From: Candidatus Gastranaerophilales bacterium
GTDB lineage: Bacteria > Cyanobacteriota > Vampirovibrionia > Gastranaerophilales > Gastranaerophilaceae
NCBI GenBank assembly: GCA_944326585.1
Contig: CALVEN010000001.1
Coordinates: 62,001-126,000 of the forward strand
Reading direction: 5' to 3'
Length of the DNA: 64,000 bases
Position numbers and translations under genes: made by a program. A model generated the notes under the pieces. That model was not told where the DNA came from, searched no databases, and worked only from the letters and a program-made list of their open reading frames with translations. Shown here one piece after another: positions 43,514-52,888 of this stretch. Numbering within the stretch: the first letter of the stretch is position 1; every line of letters starts with the position of its first letter.

Positions 43514-43768
43514 ATGAATAAAGTAACAGAAATTATACTCGGTACAGCAGCTGTTGCAGCCGGTGCTGTTATGATTTTTATGTTAATCAAAAAAGGCAAG
43601 CGAAATCGTTTGTCTAAACTCCAAACCGGTAAATATGCAGTGGATATGTTCAAAAAGATTACACATGATATGAATAAGGCAATTCGTTCCACAGAAAGGC
43701 GTCTTGCCAAGCACGACAAACTCCAAAAACTCTATGAACAAATGGAGTGGAAAGTTTGTAATAACTAA
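43514..43768 (+). CDS. Small single-pass membrane protein
   Basis: 84 residues: a membrane segment at about 7-25 (IILGTAAVAAGAVMIFMLI), then a basic amphipathic helical tail (KKGKRNRLSK, AIRSTERRLAKHDKLQ). It starts three bases after the ferritin-like gene, with GAGGAATAAATT as ribosome-binding site. It may anchor the operon's soluble proteins to the membrane. A terminator follows. Confidence 0.65.
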   Translation: MNKVTEIILGTAAVAAGAVMIFMLIKKGKRNRLSKLQTGKYAVDMFKKITHDMNKAIRSTERRLAKHDKLQKLYEQMEWKVCNN

Positions 43769-43792
43769 AAGGCTCTGAAAAGAGCCTTTTTT
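43767..43792. terminator. Bidirectional terminator
   Basis: AAAAGGCTC and GAGCCTTTT stem flanked by A and T runs between two convergent units. Confidence 0.8.
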
Positions 43793-43794
43793 AA

Positions 43795-43983
43795 TTAATC
43801 ACAACCACAGGTTGGGCTGAGGGTTCCGTCGCAGCATTGAGCGCTTCCGCCTGAGCAGCCGCACACTCCGCCATGGCTTGAACAGCAGCCGCGGCGGTTT
43901 AAAAGGTCAAAATTTGTCATAACTGCCATACTTGCGCCGGTGCAAAGAATTAAAACAAACATAATTATTAATGCGTTTTTCAT
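43795..43983 (-). CDS. Small exported Cys/Gly-rich peptide
   Basis: A 62-residue protein with an N-terminal hydrophobic segment (residues 4-20, ALIIMFVLILCTGASMAV) acting as signal or anchor. It then has a dense Cys motif, CCSSHGGVCGCSGGSAQCCDG, ending SPTCGCD. The HGGVCGC...CCDGT...SPTC.C pattern is widespread in short bacterial proteins of unknown function. The cysteines probably form disulfides or bind metal outside the cytoplasm. It follows carbonic anhydrase after three bases. Confidence 0.75.
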   Translation of the reverse strand: MKNALIIMFVLILCTGASMAVMTNFDLLNRRGCCSSHGGVCGCSGGSAQCCDGTLSPTCGCD

Positions 43984-43986
43984 AAA

Positions 43987-44571
43987 TTAGTCCTCTAAAA
44001 CTTCCACCAATCCAGTATCGTGATTGAAATGACATTTTGCAATATAAACTTTGTTGTTTTTAACGGCATCATTGATTATAACGGAATGTTTCATCAGGTA
44101 ATCTTCAACCCATTTTGTGTGTTCCTGAGCAAAAAAGTTGTGGCAGGTTATGTCCTCTTTTTTGTCCAGAACAGGATAAACACATTTTAATATTGATGAA
44201 AAATCGCTCATAGGTTCCGGATAATGTTCTTTTGCATACTTCATAACCCCGCAGTCATCGTGTCCCAGAAGGATTACAAGAGGCACCCGAAGTTTTTTAA
44301 CAGCGTATTCAATACTTTCTATAACATTCGGTCCGGTTGTCATTCCTGCAACACGAATGACAAAAAGTTCGCCTATCCCGCAGTCAAAAATAATTTCCGG
44401 CACAACCCTTGAATCAGAACACGTTAAAACGCACGCATAAGGCTCTTGATGATATGCAAATTTTTTCAAGGTTTCAAGGCTCATGTTTTTTGCGGTCGGT
44501 GTGCCGTTTACAAAATTTTTGTTCCCTTGTAATAATTTATCCAGTTCGTTTTTTGCTTTGTCAAAAATCAT
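43987..44571 (-). CDS. Beta-class carbonic anhydrase
   Basis: Hydrates CO2 to bicarbonate. The zinc ligands are visible: Cys in LTCSDSRVVPE (with the D-R dyad), His and Cys in LLGHDDCGVMKYA. The 194-residue length is typical of bacterial beta enzymes. It is followed closely by the small Cys-rich peptide. No carboxysome or transport genes are near, so it probably supplies bicarbonate for carboxylations. Confidence 0.94.
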   Translation of the reverse strand: MIFDKAKNELDKLLQGNKNFVNGTPTAKNMSLETLKKFAYHQEPYACVLTCSDSRVVPEIIFDCGIGELFVIRVAGMTTGPNVIESIEYAVKKLRVPLVILLGHDDCGVMKYAKEHYPEPMSDFSSILKCVYPVLDKKEDITCHNFFAQEHTKWVEDYLMKHSVIINDAVKNNKVYIAKCHFNHDTGLVEVLED

Positions 44572-44600
44572 AGGTCTATTTTATAATAGTTTCTCACATA

Positions 44601-44630
44601 TTGCAACTTTGGAGTATATTATAGTATAAT
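44601..44630 (+). promoter_or_regulatory. Promoter of the GT39-like gene
   Basis: TTGCAA (44601-44606), 18 bp, TATAAT (44625-44630), followed by a 20-nt leader with GAGAAGGG. Confidence 0.6.
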
Positions 44631-44655
44631 CGAAAAAGATGAGAAGGGATATAGT

Positions 44656-46326
44656 ATGGATTTTATAAACATTTTTAATAAAAAATTTGAAGGAATTAAG
44701 AATACAAAACTCTGGCAGTTTATTTGTAAACATCCGGAATTGTTTACAATAATCGGGTTATTGATTGCTTTTTATTACATATTTTTTAATGACATAGGAA
44801 CTTATGCGCTTATGGATGTGGATGAAACAAGATATGTTTCAATGGCGAGAGATATGTTTCATTCAAAAGACTTTATGACGCTTTATTTGAACGGTGAATA
44901 TTTTTTTGAAAAGCCGCCTTTATATTTTTGGGGTGAGTGTTTCTTTTTTGCATTATTCGGCAAAATAAATGAATTCACAGCAAGATTTCCGGTTGCTTTA
45001 TACGGAACTTTAACATGTTTTCTTGTTTATTTAACAGGGCGGAGAATTGTATCCAGAAAATTCGGGGTTTTATCAGCCTTAATTCTTGCGACAAGTTTGG
45101 AATTTGTAATTCTTGCAAAATTCGCAATACTTGATATTGTTCTTGCAATGTGTACGGCATTTTCGGTGTGTTTTGGGCTTTTGACTTATTTTTGCAGCGA
45201 ACGGAGTAAAAAGTATCTCTGGTGGCTGTTTTATATGTTTTCAGGTTTGGCTGTTATGGCAAAAGGCATTCCGGGGTTTGTTGTGCCTTTTGGAACAATG
45301 TTTTTTACGGCAATTGCTACAAAACGTTTTAAAGAACTTTTCAAACCGATTTATTGGATTCCTGGTTTGATATTATTCTTGCTTGTTGTTGTTCCATGGC
45401 ATGCTTTGATGTTTAAAATTCATGATCCGTTATTTTTTAAAGAATATATTATCAAACATCATATAGAAAGATTTTTTACATCGGATTATGTCGGACGTGA
45501 GCAGCCGTTTTATTTCTTTGTTGTGACGTTGTTATGGGGATTTTTCCCGTGGATTTTTTCATTTATTGCGGCAATTGTTGCAAAATTCAGGGCAATTAAA
45601 ATATATGCTTATGAAACTTTGACTGATGAACAAAAGTTTCTTTATTTGAATGTGATAACTTTTTTGTGGGTAATGGTATTTTTCTCAATATCCAGCACAA
45701 AACTTATAACCTATCTGCTTCCGATATATGTTCCTGCAGCGTTTATTACGGGATATATCTGGAATCATTACGGTGAATTTAAAAAACAGCTTGATATTTC
45801 ATCGTATATCCTCGGAGGAATTGTTTTAATCGCATTTATCGCAGGACTATGTACTCCGTTATATTTACCTTCTCAGCTTTATCAGGATATTTTGACTATA
45901 AAATGGTTTTGTATAGTTGTTTTATTTGTTGTAGGTATTTTGACTTTATATTTTACAAGAAAAAACAAGCCTTATGCGCTTTTTGCGGTTTTAGCGGGAT
46001 TTATACTTTTTGTATCCGCATTTGCGACGGAAGAATTTTTTGAAGTCGATTATGCTTTCGGACAAAATGACTTGATAGAATTTGCAAAATATGCAAAAGA
46101 AAATAATTACGATATAGGCGCGGTAGATCTTGAGCGTAAATATTCTCTTTTATATTACGGCGGCAAAAAGGTAGATTACAGAGAAGATGAGCAGGCGCAA
46201 GATATGCTCAAAGACAGTAATAAGGTTGTCGTAATTTTGAAAAAAGATCTGGAAAGAGTAATGAACGGAGCCGATTATGAGATTTTAAAAACCGGCCGCC
46301 GGTATCATTTAATAAAAGGCAAATAA
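44656..46326 (+). CDS. GT39/ArnT-like membrane glycosyltransferase
   Basis: A polytopic membrane protein (10-13 helices over residues 30-450) with the acidic first periplasmic loop of the PMT/ArnT family: YALMDVDETRYVSMARDM, with catalytic-type Asp and Glu, then GEYFFEKPPLYFWGE. Such enzymes transfer sugars from polyprenyl-phosphate carriers to lipid A, proteins or other envelope molecules. The C-terminal soluble part (residues 460-556) is short. The acceptor is unknown. Ends three bases from the convergent permease gene. Confidence 0.85.
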   Translation: MDFINIFNKKFEGIKNTKLWQFICKHPELFTIIGLLIAFYYIFFNDIGTYALMDVDETRYVSMARDMFHSKDFMTLYLNGEYFFEKPPLYFWGECFFFALFGKINEFTARFPVALYGTLTCFLVYLTGRRIVSRKFGVLSALILATSLEFVILAKFAILDIVLAMCTAFSVCFGLLTYFCSERSKKYLWWLFYMFSGLAVMAKGIPGFVVPFGTMFFTAIATKRFKELFKPIYWIPGLILFLLVVVPWHALMFKIHDPLFFKEYIIKHHIERFFTSDYVGREQPFYFFVVTLLWGFFPWIFSFIAAIVAKFRAIKIYAYETLTDEQKFLYLNVITFLWVMVFFSISSTKLITYLLPIYVPAAFITGYIWNHYGEFKKQLDISSYILGGIVLIAFIAGLCTPLYLPSQLYQDILTIKWFCIVVLFVVGILTLYFTRKNKPYALFAVLAGFILFVSAFATEEFFEVDYAFGQNDLIEFAKYAKENNYDIGAVDLERKYSLLYYGGKKVDYREDEQAQDMLKDSNKVVVILKKDLERVMNGADYEILKTGRRYHLIKGK

Positions 46327-46328
46327 AT

Positions 46329-47660
46329 TTAGCGTAAATATTTCAGATACAGATAAATTGAACTCAGTGTAAGTGAAATAAAAGTAACCAGAGCGCCGTA
46401 TTTCATAAACCGCATAAAGGTTATTGGGTGATTTTTAGAGGCAGCGGTTTCGCTGACAATAACATTTGCCGCAGCGCCGATAATTGTAAGGTTTCCGCCA
46501 AGGCATGCTCCGAGTGATAATGCCCACCACAAAGGATGGTGTGCGTGAATATGTGCCGCAAAAGGAAGTGTATGCTGAACTTCCGCAATTAAAGGCGCCA
46601 TTGTCGCAGTATAAGGAATATTATCTACAATGCCGGATAAAATCCCTGATCCCCAGAGAATCAGCATAGTGGCGGCTGTCAGACTTCCTTGCGTGAGTTC
46701 AATTAATTTATCCGCCAGATAACTTATGCCGCCGTTTGCTTCAAATCCGCCGATTATAATGAATAATCCGACAAAGAAAAATATTGTCATCCATTCGACG
46801 TTTTCATAAATTTCTTTTGGTTTTTCAAATATCAATAATACGGCAGCCCCGAAAAGTGCAAATACATACGCCGGAATTCCTGTTATATCGTGGGTTACAA
46901 ACCCTAAAATTACAAGAAATAAAACAATCATTGAACGTATCATAAGCGGTTTATCGGTAATTGTTTTGGAATTATCAAGATTTGCAATTTGGTTCATTTT
47001 TTCAGGCGTTGAAACAAGTTGTTTTCTGAACATAAATATAAGTATTCCGGTACATATCAGAAAAATTAAGGTTACAATATCCGTCAATTCATAAAGAAAA
47101 TCCATAAAGCTCAAGCCTGCTTTGGCGCCTATTATAATATTCGGCGGGTCGCCGATAAGTGTTGCGGTTCCTCCGATGTTTGACGCGAGAACTTCCGTAA
47201 TCAAAAACGGTACCGGATCAATATCAAGTTCTTTTGCTATTACAAAAGTTACAGGCATCATTAATACAACTGTTGTCACGTTATCCAAAAACGCTGATGC
47301 AAATGCCGTAAATGCCGCAAGTGTGAAAAGAACCCATTTTGGATGTCCCTTAGTTAATTTTAAAAGTTCAAGCGCCATCCATTTGAAAACTCCGCTTTTG
47401 CTGGCAATTTCCACTAAAATCATCATACCGATAAGTAAAAATATTACGTCAAATGATATGTATTCAAAAACTGATTTTATATAAATTCCGTTATCATAAT
47501 GCGCATGAAACGGCAGTAATCCCAATAAAAGTGTTAAACCGGCACCGGCTAATGCCACAACGGATTTTTGAATTTTTTCCGTGGCTATAAAAATATAAGC
47601 AATTAAAAGAATTGCTCCTGAAACTATCATACCCTGGTTTGATATAAAATTTTCCAACAT
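46329..47660 (-). CDS. ArsB/NhaD-family ion permease
   Basis: A 12-helix transporter of the ion-transporter superfamily. Both inverted repeats show the substrate-binding signature: ASAFLDNVTTVVLMMPV near residue 120 and LSGIVDNIPYTATMAPL in the second half. NIGGTATLIGDPPNIIIG also matches. Members move arsenite, Na+/H+ or dicarboxylates. The lack of ars genes nearby makes a Na+/H+ or anion role more likely. AAGGAG precedes the ATG; TATAAT is at 47680-47685. Confidence 0.88.
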   Translation of the reverse strand: MLENFISNQGMIVSGAILLIAYIFIATEKIQKSVVALAGAGLTLLLGLLPFHAHYDNGIYIKSVFEYISFDVIFLLIGMMILVEIASKSGVFKWMALELLKLTKGHPKWVLFTLAAFTAFASAFLDNVTTVVLMMPVTFVIAKELDIDPVPFLITEVLASNIGGTATLIGDPPNIIIGAKAGLSFMDFLYELTDIVTLIFLICTGILIFMFRKQLVSTPEKMNQIANLDNSKTITDKPLMIRSMIVLFLVILGFVTHDITGIPAYVFALFGAAVLLIFEKPKEIYENVEWMTIFFFVGLFIIIGGFEANGGISYLADKLIELTQGSLTAATMLILWGSGILSGIVDNIPYTATMAPLIAEVQHTLPFAAHIHAHHPLWWALSLGACLGGNLTIIGAAANVIVSETAASKNHPITFMRFMKYGALVTFISLTLSSIYLYLKYLR

Positions 47661-47710
47661 TTTTACTCCTTAGTTTTTTATTATAGCATAAGTCTGAATA
47701 TTTTTAATAT

Positions 47711-47725
47711 TGAGAATGATTCTTA
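47711..47725. promoter_or_regulatory. Fur-like 7-1-7 inverted repeat
   Basis: TGAGAAT-G-ATTCTTA lies 50 bases upstream of the permease ATG, just above its -35 region. The match to the Fur box pattern is good, but no iron gene is adjacent. Confidence 0.35.
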
Positions 47726-47842
47726 ATTTTTGTAAAATTTTAAATAAAATTACTGGAAAAATTATAAAAAAAGAGTTATACCGAAAGTAGGGTTAATGTG
47801 TTTATAAAAATCATTGTCGTGATTTGCCCTCTAAATAGCGTA

Positions 47843-47870
47843 TTGCAACAGAGGAAAAATGGTGTAAAAT
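47843..47870 (+). promoter_or_regulatory. Promoter of the GGDEF/HD-GYP gene
   Basis: TTGCAA (47843-47848), 16 bp, TAAAAT (47865-47870). It gives an 80-nt leader, unusually long for this window. I found no riboswitch fold in it. Confidence 0.5.
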
Positions 47871-47955
47871 TATTTTAAGTAATGTTAAAATTACAGGTTA
47901 AGCTAACAAAAAAACGAAGCTCGATGGTTTAGCATGAATAGTAGGTGGCTCAGTT

Positions 47956-49902
47956 TTGGAAAAAAATAAGGTAGAAAATAATAAAAAACAGGCTTCAAAA
48001 AAGTCTTTAAGTTCAAATCCTTTGACGGGTGCTGCATCCAATCCTATCGTCGATAAGATTGTTAAAACTGTTGCGCCGAAAAAAAATGAAGAGTCGCCTA
48101 AAAAGATTACAAATCCGTTTTCTGAAACAACAAACAGTATTGTAGCCAAAATTAATAATTTTAATTCATACAGAACCAATAACAGAATGTATTCAGGCGG
48201 TCTGACGAATTCTGTTACAACAAATGACAGGATTATAAATTATGCTGATTTGCTTCAGGAATTGGGTGAAAATTTTAAGGAAAGCAATTCGTTAAGTGAA
48301 GCTTTTAGTTCCATTAATACTACATTTACAGAAAAAATGGATTGTAATTTCACGGCATTTGGTGTTTTTCATGAAAAATCAAAATGTATAAATTTGAAAT
48401 TATATACAAAGCGCGGAGAAACTTATTCTTCCAAAATTTTATTGTCTGATGAGAATAATCCTGTCATAAGGTGTTTTAAGAATTCAATGCCTGTTTCGCA
48501 GGATGACATCAAATTTTTAAATATTCCGTATATGCAAAATTCTTCTGCTTTGATTCTTCCGATGAGATCCGTAAACCAAAGTATAGGAGTTTTGATTTTG
48601 GGAAAGGAAAGCTACAATGTAAATGTTAATTTATTAGAGCTTTTCGCGAATTATCTTGCCATGTTTATGCACAATGTTGAGTTGATGGCAAGAACCAATA
48701 AATACGCCAATACTGATACACTTACCTCATTATACAATCACAGAGGTTTTCAGGAGGTTTTATCCTCGGAATTACAAAAAGCCGAAGATAACAAAACACA
48801 TCTTTCGGTTGTAATGCTTGATGTAAACAATATTTCCAAAATTAACAGAGAACTCGGGCATGCAAAAGGTGATGAAGTAATCAAACTCGTTGCCGAAAAA
48901 GTTAAACAAAATATAAGACCGTCCGATAGCGCGGGAAGATACGGCGGGGATGAAATAGCAATTATAATGCCGAATACGGATACAAAAGAGGCAAAATATC
49001 TTGCTGAATATATTACGTATTGTCTTTCTTGCTGTTTTGTGGATGATGTTGGGCCGGTAAAAGTTGCCGTCGGGATTTCAACGTTCCCTGAATGTACAAA
49101 AGATCAGGAGAAATTGCTTATTCTGGCAGAACAAGCGATGTATATTTCGCAAGCCAAAGGTTATAAAGAAGGCATGTCAGCAATTATAAGTTCTCTGGAC
49201 TTCAATTTCTGGGATGATGTTGCTCTGAATTCGTTTGCGGAAATTTTGACAAAACGTCATGCCCAAATCGGTATCAATTTTGAAGAAGAACTGCTGGACA
49301 AATTTAATAATGAGCAAATAAAATCACATAATCATCTTGTGGAAATGGCAACCTCTTTAGCAGGAGCCATTGATGCTAAAGATCCTTATACAAAAGACCA
49401 CTCTACGTCCGTTTCAAGATATGCGGAGGCTCTTGCGCGCGCCGTAAATCTTCCGGAAGAAGAAGTTGAGCGCATAAAACTGGGTGCGTTATTGCATGAT
49501 GTCGGTAAAATCGGTATTCCGGAAAGTGTTTTGAAAAAACCGGACAAATTGCTTGACGATGAATGGGAAATTATGAAGCAGCACCCTGTAATAGGTGCAG
49601 AAAAAGTATTAGAGCCGAATGAAGCCTTAAGGGATTTAATCCCGATTGTAAAATATCACCATGAACGTATTGACGGGAAAGGTTATCCAGAAAATCTTAA
49701 GGGTGATAAAATACCGCTTGCCGCAAGAATTGTGTCGGTTGCAGACGCATATCACGCTTTAATAAGCGACAGACCTTATCGTAAAGGTATGTCCGTTGAA
49801 AAGGCATGCGAAATTTTGAGGATGGGTTCCGGAACTCAATGGGATGCGGATTTGGTAAGGCATTTTATCTCAATTGCACCGTCGCTTTCGACCAGTGTGT
49901 AG
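47956..49902 (+). CDS. GAF-GGDEF-HD-GYP signalling protein
   Basis: A cytoplasmic cyclic-di-GMP protein with both synthesis- and degradation-type domains. Residues 1-75 are charged and disordered. A GAF-like sensor lies at about 85-240, GGDEF at about 250-400 with intact RYGGDEIAII, and HD-GYP at about 455-645 with LLHDVGKIGIPE and YHHERIDGKGYPENL. GGDEI is a functional variant. The start is TTG 47956, with AGGTGG upstream; no ATG is available nearby in frame. It has no membrane segment. A terminator follows at 50067. Confidence 0.92.
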   Translation: MEKNKVENNKKQASKKSLSSNPLTGAASNPIVDKIVKTVAPKKNEESPKKITNPFSETTNSIVAKINNFNSYRTNNRMYSGGLTNSVTTNDRIINYADLLQELGENFKESNSLSEAFSSINTTFTEKMDCNFTAFGVFHEKSKCINLKLYTKRGETYSSKILLSDENNPVIRCFKNSMPVSQDDIKFLNIPYMQNSSALILPMRSVNQSIGVLILGKESYNVNVNLLELFANYLAMFMHNVELMARTNKYANTDTLTSLYNHRGFQEVLSSELQKAEDNKTHLSVVMLDVNNISKINRELGHAKGDEVIKLVAEKVKQNIRPSDSAGRYGGDEIAIIMPNTDTKEAKYLAEYITYCLSCCFVDDVGPVKVAVGISTFPECTKDQEKLLILAEQAMYISQAKGYKEGMSAIISSLDFNFWDDVALNSFAEILTKRHAQIGINFEEELLDKFNNEQIKSHNHLVEMATSLAGAIDAKDPYTKDHSTSVSRYAEALARAVNLPEEEVERIKLGALLHDVGKIGIPESVLKKPDKLLDDEWEIMKQHPVIGAEKVLEPNEALRDLIPIVKYHHERIDGKGYPENLKGDKIPLAARIVSVADAYHALISDRPYRKGMSVEKACEILRMGSGTQWDADLVRHFISIAPSLSTSV

Positions 49903-50297
49903 GGGAAGTTACTAAGAAGTGAGTAAAATGAGGTATTCCATGTCATCCTGAGGCAGGACAACATCTTTAGCTTTGGTCAAGCGAACCAACGAGGTACAAG
50001 TTGTGTGAGCATGGTCGGCGAAGCCGTTAGGTGTTTCAGAATCTCATGTAAAAGAACTGTAGAACGTATGTTGGGGTTACCACCCCAACATATTTTTTCT
50101 GTTATCCTGCCTTTGGCAGTTGGGCTGAAAGCCAAACAGTAAACTGTATATTTTTAGCTCCAAACCAAATAGCCTGAGTGTATAACCGCTTTTGGCAATG
50201 TTTCTGACGTTGGATGAAGTACATAATTTGGTATAAAGTTTGTTTTTTAACTTTTGGGGTTTTTCAAGCAAAAGCCCGCAAACACAAGGAGGTAAAA
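49903..50297. other. Intergenic region with dispersed repeat, terminator and promoter
   Basis: 49938-49965 holds a copy of the repeat seen inverted near 32620 (TCCTGAGGCAGGAC). 50101-50130 holds a related palindrome. A probable promoter for the SLH gene is TTGGAT, 16 bp, TATAAA ending near 50241. I see no gene here. Confidence 0.5.
50067..50098 (+). terminator. Terminator of the GGDEF/HD-GYP gene
   Basis: ATGTTGGGGT and ACCCCAACAT perfect stem around TACC, followed by six T residues. Confidence 0.85.
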
Positions 50298-52346
50298 ATG
50301 ACTATTAAAAAACTTACTGTGGCAGCTGCAATTGCCGTTGGAATAGCAACGTGTTCCTTGAATCAAGCAATGGCGGCTTGCCCGTGCGCAGAGCCGTTAC
50401 CGACAGTAACAGGTCCTGCATGTCCGATTGAAGAACAAATGCCTGTAGTTACAGGCGGGGCATGTCCGTGTGAAAAACCGGCACCCAAATGCAACACTTG
50501 CAAAAAAGCATTGCCTGATTGCGATTGTAAAAAACCTGCACCTTGCGATCCGTGCGAACAAGAAAAAAAATCCGACTGCGGTTGTCCCGATGAAATAAGC
50601 TGTGACGAACCTGCAGTACCGGCATGTGCATTGTGTCCTCAAACAGGCAAACCTGACAAAGCTCAAATGAAACAGGTTTACGGTTATCCGCAGGCAATCT
50701 ACGGTACGAACAACTATGTAGGCGAACCGGCTAATTCAATTTTTTCAACGGAAGCAGCTATGAAAGGCTGCTCATCAAGCAGATTATCATCTAACATCAG
50801 CGGTGTAACCGTTGCAACAGACGGCAATATTACCGGCGCTGCTGCTCAAATGCCTTGTTTGAATGAATTGCCTTCAATCAACAACGGTGTTTCCGTTAAC
50901 AGAAATGAAGCCACTATGGACGGCAACAACTGTCCGATTGACTTTCAATCATCAAATTCAATTGATGCAATAAAAAAGTCATTAGTCCCTTTTGATTTGA
51001 AACCGTTTGCAAATCAAACAACCGGTGCCGCAGCAGGTGTTGCAGGTGCATGTATGTTCCCGGACGTCCCGAACAGCCACTGGGCAGCATGCGATATTGA
51101 TAAATTAGCCATGAATGATGTTGTTGTAGGTTATCCGGACGGTTTGTTTAAACCTAACAAAAATATTTCACGTGCTGAATTTGCAACAATGTTAGTTAAA
51201 GGTTTTAACCTTGACTCATGCGGTCTTGAACGCGAAGGCATGTTTACGGACGTTCCGCGCGGAAACTGGGCTAATGCCGCAATTGCAAAAGCTGTTGATG
51301 AAAATCTGTTAAAAGGATACCCGAACGGACAATTCAGACCGAATAACAATGTTACAAGGGTTGAAGCATTAACATCAATTGCAAAAGGTATGACATGCGA
51401 TATTGACCAGTGCAAAGCCGATGAAATCTTAAGCAAATACACTGACGGCGCATCTGTACCTACATGGGCAAGAATTCCTGTTGCTAAATCTTTGGAAAAC
51501 GGTGCTTTGAAAGATTCACCTAATCCGAATATGATTATGCCGAATAAAGACGCTTCCCGTGCGGATGTTGCATCTATGATGCAGACAGTTCGCGTAGCTC
51601 TGGGTTATGATACTAACCCGAAAACTGCAAACAGCATTTGCCCTGCATGTCCGGTAGACAAAAATGCATTTGTTCAGGAAGAAGAAATCGTTAAAATTCC
51701 TACACTTCAAATTGAAATGATAGACCAGTTAACCGCAAAATCATCTCATGTAGGTCAATACTTCCGCGCAAATACACTTGAGGACGTTACAATTAACGGT
51801 GTAACTTATCCTTGCGGATCAACTGTTACAGGTCAGGTTGTCGAAGTTATCAGACCTTCAGGCTGTGACAAAGGTGCTTTGAAATTGGCATTTACCGATA
51901 TTAAAAACGGCGATTGCAAAACTAAGTTACCGAAACAAATTTTAAGCGCACAAATTAATAAATCTAAAAATGTAAACCCTGTTGCAAGACTTGTAGAAAT
52001 GCCGTTTACATGGGCAGGTTCATTAGTTGGTGTTGCCGGAAGAACAGTCGGCGGTGTTGTTACAAACCTCGGTAACGCTGTTGAAAACGTATCTAACGAC
52101 GCAGGTTATATGTTAGGTCACGTATTCCAGGGTAAATTCGGTGCTGCTGCACGTAACCTTGGCGACGGATTATGGGAAACTGTTAAAGCCCCTGTTGACG
52201 TAACTAGAACAGCATTGTCAGGTACTATGGGCTTATTCCAGACAACAGGCGACGAATTTGCTTACCTTGTTGACCCTCGCGGATATAAAATATCTGCCGT
52301 AAATCCAAGAGAACACGTTACTATTGCTTTTGGTTGTAATGAATAG
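50298..52346 (+). CDS. Cys-rich SLH-domain envelope protein
   Basis: A 682-residue exported protein. Signal peptide at residues 1-27 (ending AMA). Residues 28-120 hold 16 cysteines in Pro/Cys repeats (ACPCAEPLPTVTG, GGACPCEKPAP). SLH domains occupy about residues 255-420 (FPDVPNSHWAACDIDKLAMN, FTDVPRGNWANAAIAKAVDE and a third). The C-terminal third is Gly/Val-rich without a clear OprB barrel. SLH domains tie outer-membrane proteins to peptidoglycan-linked polymers in cyanobacteria and relatives. AAGGAGGTAAAA and regular codon use suggest high expression. ATG 50298 is chosen for this site. Confidence 0.85.
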   Translation: MTIKKLTVAAAIAVGIATCSLNQAMAACPCAEPLPTVTGPACPIEEQMPVVTGGACPCEKPAPKCNTCKKALPDCDCKKPAPCDPCEQEKKSDCGCPDEISCDEPAVPACALCPQTGKPDKAQMKQVYGYPQAIYGTNNYVGEPANSIFSTEAAMKGCSSSRLSSNISGVTVATDGNITGAAAQMPCLNELPSINNGVSVNRNEATMDGNNCPIDFQSSNSIDAIKKSLVPFDLKPFANQTTGAAAGVAGACMFPDVPNSHWAACDIDKLAMNDVVVGYPDGLFKPNKNISRAEFATMLVKGFNLDSCGLEREGMFTDVPRGNWANAAIAKAVDENLLKGYPNGQFRPNNNVTRVEALTSIAKGMTCDIDQCKADEILSKYTDGASVPTWARIPVAKSLENGALKDSPNPNMIMPNKDASRADVASMMQTVRVALGYDTNPKTANSICPACPVDKNAFVQEEEIVKIPTLQIEMIDQLTAKSSHVGQYFRANTLEDVTINGVTYPCGSTVTGQVVEVIRPSGCDKGALKLAFTDIKNGDCKTKLPKQILSAQINKSKNVNPVARLVEMPFTWAGSLVGVAGRTVGGVVTNLGNAVENVSNDAGYMLGHVFQGKFGAAARNLGDGLWETVKAPVDVTRTALSGTMGLFQTTGDEFAYLVDPRGYKISAVNPREHVTIAFGCNE

Positions 52347-52444
52347 GGTTTTCGAGTAGAAAATCCTAAAATCCTCTCCGGTATGTCTCAAAATTTGAAC
52401 CGTCCGGTAAGGACAACCCAGTAGTTTAAAAGTTCGTTAGCCTG

Positions 52445-52478
52445 GCAGCGCCCGTCAATTTGACGGGCGCTGCTTTTA
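52445..52478 (+). terminator. Terminator of the SLH gene
   Basis: GCAGCGCCCGTCA and TGACGGGCGCTGC, a 13-bp GC-rich stem, followed by TTTTATTTT. Confidence 0.9.
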
Positions 52479-52552
52479 TTTTATAGAACAATTTAATTTA
52501 TTTTAAATATTTATAATAGCCGCATTAGTATTCTGTATTTTGTCAAGAGAAT

Positions 52553-52580
52553 AAAAAAGAGCCTTTTTAAGGCTCTTTTT
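52553..52580 (-). terminator. Terminator of the rpsF-ssb-rpsR operon
   Basis: AAAAAGAGCC and GGCTCTTTTT stem; T residues follow on the minus strand. Confidence 0.85.
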
Positions 52581-52598
52581 GTATTATTTTGATAAAAA

Positions 52599-52832
52599 TT
52601 AATCAAAAACGTAAGGAATGATAGAAGCTTCTCTTGCACGTTTAATAGCTTTAGCAATCATTCTCTGGTGCTCTGCGCAGTTGCCTGTGATACGGCGCGG
52701 AATGATTTTTCCTGCTTCTGTCAAATATCTTTTTAATTTTGCAGCGTCTTTGTAGTCGATTTCTGTTACTTTATCTGCACAAAGACTGCAGTTTTTACGT
52801 TTTTTATCTTTTGAGATATCTATTTTTGCCAT
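52599..52832 (-). CDS. rpsR: 30S ribosomal protein S18
   Basis: S18 binds 16S rRNA with S6. The family core is seen in [41 protein letters not shown]. It is a zinc-type (C+) variant, with CSLC and C-A-E-H as likely ligands. Last gene of the rpsF-ssb-rpsR operon. Confidence 0.97.
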   Translation of the reverse strand: MAKIDISKDKKRKNCSLCADKVTEIDYKDAAKLKRYLTEAGKIIPRRITGNCAEHQRMIAKAIKRAREASIIPYVFD

Positions 52833-52888
52833 TTATTTTTTTTACCTTTCTATTTTGCGTCATTTGACGCTCGACCTGTTTTTTGTTA

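Noticed and set aside
47771-47800. GAGTTATA...TAGGGTTAATG, resembling the end of the two small-peptide loci
   Set aside because: No TTGACA at the right distance, no TATAAT, no peptide gene and no terminator; probably coincidence or a decayed remnant.
47877-47955. Leader of the GGDEF/HD-GYP gene as a c-di-GMP riboswitch
   Set aside because: The conserved GEMM elements (the GCA..GGGCAAACC and GACGCAAAGCC blocks) are absent, and I see no strong fold.
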